Source: Halanaerobacter jeridensis (GTDB lineage Bacteria > Bacillota > Halanaerobiia > Halobacteroidales > Halobacteroidaceae). Taken from it: a stretch of DNA of 64,000 nt. The DNA is taken from positions 124,001 to 188,000 of the forward strand of contig NZ_JAFBDQ010000004.1 in NCBI RefSeq assembly GCF_016908315.1, written 5' to 3'. This document shows, one piece after another, positions 35,533 through 44,175 of the stretch (position 1 is the stretch's first letter; every line of letters starts with the position of its first letter). Made by a program: the position numbers and the translations under genes. The notes beneath the pieces were generated by a model. That model worked only from the letters and a program-made list of their open reading frames with translations, was not told the origin of the DNA and did no database searches.

Positions 35533-36398
35533 TCAGAGTTTTAACTTCAAATCAGGAAGTAAGAGCATTAGCAGTAAAATCTACAGAAGTTGTAGCTACA
35601 GCCCAGGAATTACATCAAACTAGTCCAGTTGCTACTGCAGCTTTAGGTCGAGCTTTAACAGGTGGCTTATTAATGTCTAATATGGAATTATCAGGCTCAG
35701 AAATTAGCTTAACTATTAGAGGCAGTGGGCAATTAAAAAAGATAATAGTTAATGCTAATCAAGATGGTGAAGTAAGAGGTTATGTAAATAATCCCCAAGT
35801 AGAAACAGAAATTAATGAACAGGGAAAATTAGATGTAGCAGGAGCAATTGGAGCTGGAGAATTAGTTGTTGAAAAAGACTTGGGGTTAAAAGATCCTTAT
35901 CGCGGTCAAATACCTCTTGTTTCAGGAGAGATAGCAGAAGATTTAACTTATTATTTTACTAATTCGGAACAGATACCTTCTTCAGTTGGTTTAGGAGTTT
36001 TAGTAGATAAAGATTTGTCAGTGCGAGCTGCTGGAGGTTTTGTGATACAAGTATTGCCTGAAGCAAGTGATGAAACAATCGACCATCTAGAAAAAAATAT
36101 AGCTAATTTGGAAGAGGTAAGCAAAATAATAGATGAAGGAAATGGGCCACAAGAATTATTAGATAAAGTCTTAACTGGTTTTGATTTTGAAATAATTGAT
36201 GAACAAGATGTTAAATTCAAGTGTAAATGTGATAAAGATAGAATTGAAGAGATGATTTTAGGATTAGGAGAAGAAGAATTAAGAGAAACTATTGAGCAAG
36301 AAGGGCAAGTAGAAATCCGCTGTCAGTTTTGCGGTAAAAAGTATCAATTTTCAGAAGCAGAAATAGAAGAATTATTGAGCGAAAAGGCTGATGATTAA
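35517..36398 (+). CDS. hslO: redox-regulated chaperone Hsp33
   Basis: A 293-residue holdase chaperone activated by oxidation. The N-terminal core includes TSPVATAALGRALTGG. The C-terminal zinc switch holds CKC and, 31 residues later, CQFC, the CxC/CxxC tetrad that releases zinc on oxidative unfolding. The ATG lies inside the end of the PHP gene. In an obligate anaerobe it should protect against accidental oxygen or bleach-like stress. Confidence 0.95.
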   Translation: MEDNLVRVLTSNQEVRALAVKSTEVVATAQELHQTSPVATAALGRALTGGLLMSNMELSGSEISLTIRGSGQLKKIIVNANQDGEVRGYVNNPQVETEINEQGKLDVAGAIGAGELVVEKDLGLKDPYRGQIPLVSGEIAEDLTYYFTNSEQIPSSVGLGVLVDKDLSVRAAGGFVIQVLPEASDETIDHLEKNIANLEEVSKIIDEGNGPQELLDKVLTGFDFEIIDEQDVKFKCKCDKDRIEEMILGLGEEELRETIEQEGQVEIRCQFCGKKYQFSEAEIEELLSEKADD

Positions 36399-36419
36399 AA
36401 TTAAATCAGGAGGGATATT

Positions 36420-36617
36420 ATGGCTGATTGTACAGAAGTAGAAAGCAATAAAGAATATTGTACTTGTACTTATGAACCTTGTCCAAGAAAAGGTAATTGT
36501 TGTGCTTGTGTTAAATATCATAATGAAAAAGGAGAAATACCTGGCTGCTTTTTTCCTGAAAATGCAGAAAAGACTTATGATCGCTCAGTAGAAAAATTTG
36601 TGGAAGTAATGAGTTAA
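36420..36617 (+). CDS. DUF6485-like Cys-rich small protein
   Basis: A 65-residue protein with eight Cys: C4, then CTC, EPCPRKGNCCACVKYH and PGCFFPE. The spacing suggests a metal or Fe-S site. It resembles the small cytosolic DUF6485 family of clostridia, whose function is unknown. AGGAGGGAT precedes the ATG. It lies 21 nt after hslO and may share its transcript. Confidence 0.8.
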   Translation: MADCTEVESNKEYCTCTYEPCPRKGNCCACVKYHNEKGEIPGCFFPENAEKTYDRSVEKFVEVMS

Positions 36618-36642
36618 ATTAAATTGTTTAACCCTTGAGGGG

Positions 36643-38142
36643 GTGGCTTCAATTTTAAAAACTAAACTATTAAATCAAAAGATGAGAACTATAATTAGCT
36701 TATTAGGGTCTCTATTAGTAGTATTAGGGGTAATGTTATTAATACCTATTATAGTTAGTTTTATTTATCAGGAGCAGATAATTAGTAGTTTTTTAATTCC
36801 TGCTTTGAGTTCATTGCTTGCAGGATTATTAGCTCGGCTTAAATTTAGGGAAGAAAAAATCACCATTTCTACTGGGATGTTGGTCTGTGCCTTAGGATGG
36901 ATTGTAATTTCAGCAATTGGGGCTATCCCCTTTTATTTAGAATTAGATTATTCTTATGTGGACACTTTATTTGAGACAGTAAGTGGATTTACTACTACAG
37001 GTATTACTGTGTTTAGTGGTTTAAGTGAATTTCCGCGTTCCATTTTATTTTGGCGTAGTTTGATTCAGTGGTTAGGTGGATTAGGGTTTTTAACTTTCTT
37101 TTTAGTGGTCACTTTTCGGGGACAGTCTGGTCTTTTCCAGTTATTCACTGCTGAAAGTCATAAGATAAATATGTCTCGGCCAGTGCCTAATATTTTTAAA
37201 ACAATTAAAATTTTATGGTTAATTTATGCTGGTTTTACTATAGTAGAGATAATACTGTTAAAAATTTTAGGGTTAACCTTTTTTGATGCTTTGATTCATT
37301 CATTTACTACTCTATCAACAGGAGGATTTTCTAGTTATGATGCCAGTATTGGATATTTTAAAACGGCTGGTTATCAATATTATCATCTGATTGAATATGT
37401 AATTATTATTTTTATGGCCGCTGGTGGAATTAACTTTTTAGTACACTATAAAATTTTAACAGGCAAAATTGAAGAATTGTGGTCAGGAATAGAGATGAAG
37501 TACTTTTGGGGAATTATTGCTGGGGTTTCTTCTTTGATCTTGTTTGAGCATTATTTACATTTCCCCTTTGAATGGAGTGGTCTAGAGAAAACTTTTAGAA
37601 CTACTTTATTTCAGGTGGTATCAATAATTACTACAACAGGATTTGGTACTGAAAGTATTAATGGAGCATTTTTCCCTGCTTTAGCTAAGCAGTTATTATT
37701 AATTTTAATGTTAATTGGGGGTTGTGTAGGTTCCACTTCCGGTGGGATTAAGGTGATTAGAATTGCTATTTTAAATAAGTTATTTAACCGTGAAGTAAAA
37801 AAGATTTATTACCCCAAACGTGCTGTTTTACCAGTAGTTGTAGAAGGAAATATTATTCCTGATGATGAAATTTTTAGAATTGTTGCGTTATTCTTTAGTT
37901 GGTTGGTTCTAATATTGATTGGTGGAGGAATCACAGCTATTTTATCTGATTTACCAGCTTGGAATGCTTTTTCGGGAATTTTTTCTGCTCTGGGTAATAT
38001 TGGTCCGTTTTACTTTAGTGTCAGTAAGATGCAGAGTTTGTCAGATGGGATTAAAATCACTTATATTATTGCTATGTTAGCTGGTCGATTAGAAATTTTA
38101 CCGATCTTTATTCTATTTAGTCCACAAGCTTGGAGGGATTAA
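36643..38142 (+). CDS. trkH: Trk-type potassium transporter TrkH
   Basis: A 499-residue membrane channel subunit with four pore loops: ETVSGFTTTGIT, STGGFSSYDAS, TTTGFGTESING and LGNIGPFYF. It imports K+, the main counter-ion in salt-in halophiles. The GTG at 36643 opens the frame but is part of GAGGGGGTG itself. That site lies 6 nt before an ATT at 36652, a possible alternative start giving MLKTKLLNQK. The TrkA gate follows 1 nt later. Confidence 0.94.
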   Translation: MASILKTKLLNQKMRTIISLLGSLLVVLGVMLLIPIIVSFIYQEQIISSFLIPALSSLLAGLLARLKFREEKITISTGMLVCALGWIVISAIGAIPFYLELDYSYVDTLFETVSGFTTTGITVFSGLSEFPRSILFWRSLIQWLGGLGFLTFFLVVTFRGQSGLFQLFTAESHKINMSRPVPNIFKTIKILWLIYAGFTIVEIILLKILGLTFFDALIHSFTTLSTGGFSSYDASIGYFKTAGYQYYHLIEYVIIIFMAAGGINFLVHYKILTGKIEELWSGIEMKYFWGIIAGVSSLILFEHYLHFPFEWSGLEKTFRTTLFQVVSIITTTGFGTESINGAFFPALAKQLLLILMLIGGCVGSTSGGIKVIRIAILNKLFNREVKKIYYPKRAVLPVVVEGNIIPDDEIFRIVALFFSWLVLILIGGGITAILSDLPAWNAFSGIFSALGNIGPFYFSVSKMQSLSDGIKITYIIAMLAGRLEILPIFILFSPQAWRD

Positions 38143-38143
38143 T

Positions 38144-38815
38144 ATGTATATTGTTATTGCTGGTGGTGGTGTAGTTGGACGTAACTTAACAGCTCAATTA
38201 GTAGAAAATCATGATGTAGTAGTTATTGATTTAGATGAAAGTGTATGTGAAAGGATTTATTCAGATTATGGGGCAATAAGTATTAATGGTAGTGCGACAA
38301 ATATTAAAGTTTTAAAAGAAGCAGGAATTGCTAAAGCTGATGTAGCAGTAGGAGTAATGCGTAATGATGCTGATAATTTAGCCTTTTCCCTTTTAGCTAA
38401 GAACTATGACATAGAGCAAATTATGGTGCGAATGAGAGACCCAGAGTATGAAAGTGCTTATCAATTGGCAGGTGCTACAACTATTGCTGGAGTAATAGAT
38501 TTAATGGTGGAAGAATTTGTCTTAGATATTGAACAGCCAGATGTGCGTAAAGTTTATTCTTTGAGCGGAGGTAAAGCTGAAATTTCAATTTTAACAATTC
38601 CAGAAGAAGCAGCCTGTGTAGATATGACTATTTCTTCGATAGCTAATGCAGAAGAATTTCCTGAGCAGTTGTTAATTGCAGGTAAATTTGATTATGAAGC
38701 TGATGAGTTTAGAATTCCTCATGGTAATACTAGGCTAGAGCCTTTAGACCAGGTTTTTCTAGTAGGTCCAGCGAATGAAATTACTAAAGCAGCTAATTAT
38801 TTAACTGCTGAGTAA
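38144..38815 (+). CDS. trkA: Trk system regulatory subunit TrkA
   Basis: A 223-residue cytosolic gate with an N-terminal RCK/TrkA-N Rossmann domain (IAGGGVVGRNLTAQL, VVVIDLDESVCE) that binds NAD(H) or nucleotides, and a C-terminal RCK_C domain (about 140-222). It assembles as a ring beneath TrkH. GGAGGGAT precedes the ATG. It ends the two-gene trk unit; 264 nt follow before hydC. Confidence 0.94.
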   Translation: MYIVIAGGGVVGRNLTAQLVENHDVVVIDLDESVCERIYSDYGAISINGSATNIKVLKEAGIAKADVAVGVMRNDADNLAFSLLAKNYDIEQIMVRMRDPEYESAYQLAGATTIAGVIDLMVEEFVLDIEQPDVRKVYSLSGGKAEISILTIPEEAACVDMTISSIANAEEFPEQLLIAGKFDYEADEFRIPHGNTRLEPLDQVFLVGPANEITKAANYLTAE

Positions 38816-39079
38816 ATTTTGAAGATATTAAAGAAAAGTTAGTTCAATTGCTAATTGTGGTTATTTTTTCTTATATTGATATTTTTTTATTGTTAAAAAA
38901 GAAGGATGATGTAACTAAGTGTCGAATTAATAAAACAACACTATTCTTTTAGCTGAAAATGTCAGAAAATTAACACAATTAATTCTACCCTATTTAGTGA
39001 ATAATAGTACAATAAGAATAATAACTTTGTTGTTGTTGAAATACTATTAAGTAAATGTTTAAAAAAGGGGGTGGAGCAA

Positions 39080-39490
39080 GTGGCTAGAGCTAATTTATTA
39101 GAACGGCTGCATACAATTCAAGACACTTATGGTTATATTCCTGAAAATGAAATTAATAAGTTATCAGACCAGTTTGACCTTCCGCGCTCTAAGGTATATG
39201 GAACAATCAAATTTTATTCTATGTTTTATACTGAACCTACGGGCAAGTATATGGTACGTGTTTGTGATAGTTTATCTTGTCATTTAAATGATTCCGAGGG
39301 CCTTGTTACAGCAGTGAAAAATTATTTAGGTATTGCAGATGGGGAAACTACAGAAGACAAAAAATTTACTTTAGAAGTAGTTGAATGCTTAGGGCACTGT
39401 GGTGAAGGACCAGTGATGATGGTTAATGACCAGATTTATACCTATCTTAATGAGAATAGAGCAATTCAAATTTTAAAGGACTGCATGTAA
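39080..39490 (+). CDS. hydC: NADH-linked hydrogenase subunit HydC (NuoE-like)
   Basis: A 136-residue thioredoxin-like [2Fe-2S] subunit. The four cluster Cys are in CDSLSC and CLGHC. The N-terminal helical bundle includes IQDTYGYIPENEI. It carries electrons between HydB and HydA. The GTG at 39080 is chosen: GGGGGTGG lies 5 nt upstream, and the earlier GTG at 39071 lies inside it. It heads hydCBA, with gaps of 13 nt and 0 nt to its partners. No sure promoter is seen in the 264 nt before it. Confidence 0.93.
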   Translation: MARANLLERLHTIQDTYGYIPENEINKLSDQFDLPRSKVYGTIKFYSMFYTEPTGKYMVRVCDSLSCHLNDSEGLVTAVKNYLGIADGETTEDKKFTLEVVECLGHCGEGPVMMVNDQIYTYLNENRAIQILKDCM

Positions 39491-39503
39491 AGGGGGGAGC
39501 CGA

Positions 39504-40727
39504 ATGCTTAATTTTTTAAAGAAAGACCCTATATTAGCAATAGAAGATTATGATTTTACAGCATTTAAACAGGTATTAAATACACCGGCAGAAAATATTA
39601 TTTCAGATATAAAAACGGCAGATTTAAAAGGACGTGGGGGAGCAGGATTTCCGGCTGGGGTAAAATGGGAATTAGCTCGTAAAGAGAAGTCGGCAGAAAA
39701 ATATGTTGTTTGTAACGCTGATGAAGGAGAACCAGGAACTTTTAAAGATAGATATTTGTTAGAAAATTCTCCTTGGCAGGTTTTAGAAGGTATTTTAATT
39801 AGTGCTTATGTGATAGGAGCTGAAAAAGGTTATATTTATATTCGCGGAGAATACGTAAAACCAATTAAAATTTTTAACAAAATAATTGAAAAAGCAGAAA
39901 AAAAGGGGCTGTTAGGAGAGAACATTTTAGGTAGTGAGTTTGATTTTGAGTTAGAACTAATCAGAGGGGCTGGAGCTTATATTTGTGGAGATGAAACCTC
40001 ATTGTTGAATTCAATTGAGGGGCAACGTCCCCGCTCACGCATTAAGCCTCCTTATCCCATTCAAAGTGGACTATATGGAAAACCTACTTTGGTTAATAAT
40101 GTGGAAACATTAGCAGCGGCAGTGGAAATAATTAATCAAGGTGTAGAAACTTATACAGCCTTAGGAACTGCTGAAAGTAATGGTACTAAATTAATTAGTT
40201 TAAGTGGTGAAGTAAATGAACCAGGAGTTTATGAGATAGAATTTGGTTCTTTAACAATTAGAGAAATAGTCGAACAATTAGGTAAAGGAATTAGAAATAA
40301 TGGACAATTAAAATTTGTAGTGCCTGGAGGAGTTTCAACTTCTATTTTACCACAAGAAAAATTGGATATTCCTTATAGTTATGAAGATATTAAAGCTGCT
40401 GGCAGTAATACTGGTTCAGGGGCTATGATTGTAGTTAGTGAAGAAAATGATTTAATTGATTTAATGTTAAATGTGGCAGAATTTTTTATGAGTGAAACTT
40501 GCGGCACTTGTTTTCCTTGTCGAGAAGGAATTAGACAGGTTTGCTATCTTTTAGAAAATGCTAAAGAAAGAGGTTATTTAACGCAGCGAGATTTTGAACT
40601 AATTACTGATTTGAGTCAAACAACTTATTTAGCAGCCAGGTGTGGATTAGGGCAGAGTTCATTAAATTTTGTAACTTCTGTTTTAGAACATTATCGGGAT
40701 GAGTTATTACAGGGAGGTGGTCAGTAA
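39504..40727 (+). CDS. hydB: NADH-binding hydrogenase subunit HydB (short, NuoF-like)
   Basis: A 407-residue flavoprotein subunit. FMN and NADH sites are GRGGAGFPAGVKW and NADEGEPGTFKDR; ICGDETSLLNSIEG follows. One [4Fe-4S] site is in CGTCFPC and a later Cys. It starts directly with the NuoF core and stops soon after that cluster. The N-terminal [2Fe-2S] thioredoxin-like domain and the C-terminal two-cluster ferredoxin domain of bifurcating HydB are both absent. Similar short HydB proteins belong to NADH-dependent, ferredoxin-independent hydrogenases (for example Syntrophomonas). It overlaps hydA by 1 nt. Confidence 0.94.
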   Translation: MLNFLKKDPILAIEDYDFTAFKQVLNTPAENIISDIKTADLKGRGGAGFPAGVKWELARKEKSAEKYVVCNADEGEPGTFKDRYLLENSPWQVLEGILISAYVIGAEKGYIYIRGEYVKPIKIFNKIIEKAEKKGLLGENILGSEFDFELELIRGAGAYICGDETSLLNSIEGQRPRSRIKPPYPIQSGLYGKPTLVNNVETLAAAVEIINQGVETYTALGTAESNGTKLISLSGEVNEPGVYEIEFGSLTIREIVEQLGKGIRNNGQLKFVVPGGVSTSILPQEKLDIPYSYEDIKAAGSNTGSGAMIVVSEENDLIDLMLNVAEFFMSETCGTCFPCREGIRQVCYLLENAKERGYLTQRDFELITDLSQTTYLAARCGLGQSSLNFVTSVLEHYRDELLQGGGQ

Positions 40728-42439
40728 TGGCTACAGCACTTATAGATGGACAGCAAGTTGATTTTGAATCGGGAGAAACTATTTTAGAGGCAGCAGAAAA
40801 AGTGCAGATTAAAATCCCAACCCTCTGCCATGCAGAAGATTTATCAATTTATGGAGGTTGTCGAATATGTGTAGTAGAGATAGAGGGCGAAAGATTGTTA
40901 AAACCTGCTTGTGCAACTAAGATTAGTGAAGGTATGAAGATTAAAACTCATTCCCCTAAAGTTAGAGAAGTGAGAAGAAATATTTTTGAATTAATTGTAG
41001 CCTCTCATGATATTAGCTGTAGATTAAACTGCTTAACTTGTAGCCGTAATCAAAGTTGTGAGTTAAGAGAGATTGCTGCTGATATAGGAGCAAATCAAAC
41101 AAGATTTGATCCTATTGATAAAGGTTATGATGATGATCGCTCTAGTGTTTCAATTGTTAGAGAACCTAATAAATGTATTACTTGTGGTCGATGTATTCGT
41201 AAGTGTGAAGAGGTGCAAGGTGTAGGTATTTTTACTATGGCTAATCGGGGTCCTGCTACTGTTTTAACTACTTTTGGTGATAAAGGTATGGGTAATGTAG
41301 AGTGTACTAATTGTGGCCAGTGTATTCATGCCTGTCCAACTGGAGCTTTACATGAAGTATATCATTATGATCGTGTCTGGGATATGCTAAAAGATGAAGA
41401 TAAATTTGTTGTAGTACAGACTGCTCCAGCAGTGAGAGTAGCTTTAGCCGAATTGTTTGAGTCAAAGCCAGGGACTATTGTAACAGGACAAATGGTAGCT
41501 GGATTGAAAAGATTAGGATTTGATCGAGTTTTTGATACTAACTTTGCTGCCGATTTAACAATTATGGAAGAAGGAACAGAATTGATAGGTAGAATTGAGG
41601 ATGGTGGTCCTTTTCCTATGTTTACTTCTTGTAGCCCAGGTTGGATTAAATATATTGAGCATTTTTATCCTGAGTATTTAGAGAATCTATCTAGTTGTAA
41701 ATCTCCCCAGCAGATGTTTGGGGCAGTTGCTAAATCTTACTATGCCCAACAGCATGGGATTGATAAAGAAGATATGGTGGTAGTTTCTGTGATGCCTTGT
41801 ACTGCTAAGAAATTTGAATCTGGTCGTGGTGAAATGGATCAGGATGTAGATTTCGTCTTAACTACTAGAGAATTAGGTAGAATGGTTAAAGAGGCTGGAA
41901 TTGACTTAGTTAATTTAGCAGAAGAGGATTATGATCCTATGATGGGTGAATCTACAGGAGCGGGAAGTATCTTTGGTTCTAGTGGTGGAGTGATGGAAGC
42001 AGCATTACGTACTGCTTACGAATTAATTACAGAAGAGGAATTAGAAGAATTAGATTTTGAGCCAGTGCGAGGAGCTGAAGGTATCAAAGAAGCTGAAGTA
42101 GAAATTAAGGGCATGACTGTAAAGACAGCTGTAGCAAGTGGACTAAGCAATGTCGGGCAATTATTAGAAAAAATAAAAAATGGAGAAGAATATCATTTTG
42201 TAGAAATGATGGCTTGCCCAGGTGGTTGCATTGGGGGCGGAGGACAGCCAATTCCCACTAACCAAGAGACTGTAGAAGAGAGAATGAAAGCAATTTATGA
42301 AATTGATGCTGGGAAAAAGAAACGTAAGTCGCATCAAAATAAAGAGGTGCAGCAGTTATATGAAGATTATTTAGGGGCACCTAATAGTCATTTGGCCCAT
42401 GAATTGCTGCATACTAATTATATCAAACGTGAGATTTAA
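40727..42439 (+). CDS. hydA: catalytic [FeFe]-hydrogenase subunit HydA
   Basis: A 570-residue H2-forming subunit. The N-terminal [2Fe-2S] domain has CRIC and flanking Cys. A proximal cluster, CLTCSRNQSC, follows with Cys rather than His four residues before. Two ferredoxin clusters (CITCGRCIRKC, CTNCGQCIHAC) come next. H-cluster loops read TSCSPGW, MPCTAKKFE, GSSGGVMEAALR and MACPGGCIGGGGQP. This is a full catalytic set, unlike the HydS-like protein at 1617. No C-terminal extra Fe-S domain is fused. HydE/F/G maturases are not in the window. A terminator and a repeat follow. Confidence 0.96.
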   Translation: MATALIDGQQVDFESGETILEAAEKVQIKIPTLCHAEDLSIYGGCRICVVEIEGERLLKPACATKISEGMKIKTHSPKVREVRRNIFELIVASHDISCRLNCLTCSRNQSCELREIAADIGANQTRFDPIDKGYDDDRSSVSIVREPNKCITCGRCIRKCEEVQGVGIFTMANRGPATVLTTFGDKGMGNVECTNCGQCIHACPTGALHEVYHYDRVWDMLKDEDKFVVVQTAPAVRVALAELFESKPGTIVTGQMVAGLKRLGFDRVFDTNFAADLTIMEEGTELIGRIEDGGPFPMFTSCSPGWIKYIEHFYPEYLENLSSCKSPQQMFGAVAKSYYAQQHGIDKEDMVVVSVMPCTAKKFESGRGEMDQDVDFVLTTRELGRMVKEAGIDLVNLAEEDYDPMMGESTGAGSIFGSSGGVMEAALRTAYELITEEELEELDFEPVRGAEGIKEAEVEIKGMTVKTAVASGLSNVGQLLEKIKNGEEYHFVEMMACPGGCIGGGGQPIPTNQETVEERMKAIYEIDAGKKKRKSHQNKEVQQLYEDYLGAPNSHLAHELLHTNYIKREI

Positions 42440-42441
42440 CT

Positions 42442-42471
42442 AAAAAGGCTGCCATTGTGGTAGCCTTTTTT
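42442..42471 (+). terminator. hydCBA terminator
   Basis: AAAAAGGCT (42442-42450) pairs with AGCCTTTTT (42462-42470), ending in a T run. The foldback repeat begins at the last T. Confidence 0.9.
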
Positions 42472-42683
42472 CTATATAAAGTTTCACTTTCAGTGAAACT
42501 TTATAGCTAGAAGTAAGTAGCTAGGAGCTAGTAGTTAAAAACATAAAATCAAATTCAAAACCTAAAACATTAACCTAGTATTCAATAATTCAAAGCTATG
42601 AACTGTTTTTTGGTTTTGAATTTACTACTAGCCACTAGCTAGTAGATAAAAGCTAGTGGCACGATAGTGCCACTTTATATAGA
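42471..42683 (+). repeat. MITE-like foldback repeat, copy 2 (full length)
   Basis: A 213-bp element with the same 12-bp terminal inverted repeats as copy 1. The left hairpin is a 14-bp stem, TATAAAGTTTCACT with AGTGAAACTTTATA. The right hairpin is AGTGGCAC-GATA-GTGCCACT. The core has a perfect 12-bp inverted pair AAATTCAAAACC / GGTTTTGAATTT and an extra 35-40 nt missing from copy 1. It fills most of the 327-nt gap after hydA. No ORF is inside. Confidence 0.87.
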
Positions 42684-42766
42684 TTAAACTTAATTCTTTA
42701 AAGGAAAGTTATTAGTTGTCTAGAAATGTTTATTATAGTCAAGTATTTATTGGGAGTGTGGTCTTT

Positions 42767-43378
42767 ATGAAACAAGTTCTTTTATTTGATTTAGGTGGTG
42801 TAGTGAGTGAAACAAAATTTGAACGAGTTTTAGATAAGTATGCCCAAAAATATAATTGGAATTTAGCAGAAATGAAAGAGAATATTTTTAGTGAGGAATA
42901 TATGGCCTTATTAGCTGGAAAGATGAATTTAGAAGAGTTTAGTCATTGGTTAGCAGGAGAGATAGAAGAACTATCGATACCAGAGTTGAAAGAATTTGTG
43001 ACAGAATATTATTATTCAGAAGAGCCTAAAGAAGAAGTAGTTAATTTAATTGAGCGTATAGATTCTCAGTATCAACTCGGATTAGTGACTAATGATATTG
43101 GACGCTTAGATGAGAAATTAGCTTATTTAAACTTGACTGGAGTTTTTGATAAAATTATTAATTCTTCTCAAGTAGGATATTGTAAGCCACAAGTAGAAAT
43201 CTATCAATCAGCTTTAGAAAAATTTGATGTTAAAGGAGAAAAAGTTATTTACATAGATAATGATCCAGTTTGTTTAAATAATGCGGCAAGTTTAGGGATT
43301 AAAGCTATTAAATTTGTTAATGCACAACAATTAGAAAATCGTTTGAGTGAATTAGGGATTATCCGGCGGGTAGGATAG
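42767..43378 (+). CDS. HAD-IA family hydrolase
   Basis: A 203-residue haloacid-dehalogenase-like phosphatase. Motif I is LLFDLGGVVS (DxG form, as in YihX-type sugar phosphatases). Motif II is GLVTNDIGR, motif III is the Lys of GYCKPQVEIY, and motif IV is IYIDNDPVCLNNA. The helical cap lies between residues 15 and 85. The ATG at 42767 follows GGGAGTGTGG; a longer frame is not supported. The substrate is unknown. It is a lone gene after repeat copy 2. Confidence 0.88.
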   Translation: MKQVLLFDLGGVVSETKFERVLDKYAQKYNWNLAEMKENIFSEEYMALLAGKMNLEEFSHWLAGEIEELSIPELKEFVTEYYYSEEPKEEVVNLIERIDSQYQLGLVTNDIGRLDEKLAYLNLTGVFDKIINSSQVGYCKPQVEIYQSALEKFDVKGEKVIYIDNDPVCLNNAASLGIKAIKFVNAQQLENRLSELGIIRRVG

Positions 43379-43391
43379 TTGGAAATAATAT

Positions 43392-43420
43392 TTGACTTAA
43401 GTAATTTAAAGTTTTATTAT
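43392..43420 (+). promoter_or_regulatory. promoter of the nadD operon
   Basis: TTGACT (43392-43397), a 17-nt spacer and TATTAT (43415-43420). It leaves a leader of about 125 nt before nadD in which I see no known element. Confidence 0.6.
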
Positions 43421-43551
43421 AAATATTAGCTAATTAATCATAAAATCAAGTATAAACTAAGGATAAAAATATAGTGTTTGATTTTCTTTGAACTTAGACT
43501 TAATCTTACATTTAACTTTAATTCTTAAATAGTAGTTAGGAGTGGGCAATA

Positions 43552-44172
43552 ATGGAAGACGAAGACCAAATGATTGGGATTATGGGAGGCACTTTTGATC
43601 CTATTCATAATGGTCACTTAGTGACTGCAGAATGTGCTCGACATCAATATGATTTAGATAAAGTAGTATTTGTTCCTTCAGGAAATCCTCCTCATAAAAC
43701 AGATAAAAAAATAACTAGTGCTGAAGATAGGTATTCTATGGCCTTATTAGCTACTATGAGTAATCCTCACTTTAGAGTTTCTAGAATAGAAATCGATAGA
43801 CAAGGATTATCTTATACTATAGACACGGTGAGAGCATTTAAGGAGATGTATCCGGGTGCCAAAATATATTTTATTACAGGTGCTGATGCTATTTTAGAAA
43901 TTTTTACTTGGAAGGCGCCTGATGTATTATTAGAAGAGGTAGAGTTTATTGCAGCTAGTAGACCAGGATATTGTCTATCGCAGTTAGGAAAAGAAATTTA
44001 TGATGAATATCGAGATAGTATTAATTTATTAGAAATACCTGGCTTAGCTATTTCTTCAACTAATATTAGAACGAGAGTCAAACATGGTCGTCCTATTAAG
44101 TATCAATTACCTGAAGAAGTGGAAGCGTATATTAGGAAGCATAATTTATATGTTTATAAGAAGGAGGAATAA
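43552..44172 (+). CDS. nadD: nicotinate-nucleotide adenylyltransferase
   Basis: A 206-residue enzyme that adenylates nicotinate mononucleotide for NAD synthesis. The HxGH-type site is in GGTFDPIHNGHL and the C-terminal ISSTNIRTR motif is present. TTAGGAGTGGG precedes the ATG. In many clostridia nadD follows proA directly; here it lies 10.7 kb away. yqeK follows after 3 nt. Confidence 0.95.
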   Translation: MEDEDQMIGIMGGTFDPIHNGHLVTAECARHQYDLDKVVFVPSGNPPHKTDKKITSAEDRYSMALLATMSNPHFRVSRIEIDRQGLSYTIDTVRAFKEMYPGAKIYFITGADAILEIFTWKAPDVLLEEVEFIAASRPGYCLSQLGKEIYDEYRDSINLLEIPGLAISSTNIRTRVKHGRPIKYQLPEEVEAYIRKHNLYVYKKEE

Positions 44173-44175
44173 TGC

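Noticed and set aside
38816-39079. Rex operator before hydC
   Set aside because: Fragments such as TTGTTAA occur, but no full TTGTTAA-N4-TTAACAA palindrome is present.
41631-41651. HydA loop 1 reads TSCSPGW with only one of two adjacent Cys
   Set aside because: I recall this variant as frequent in NADH-linked HydA proteins, so I do not treat it as a defect; an alignment would settle it.
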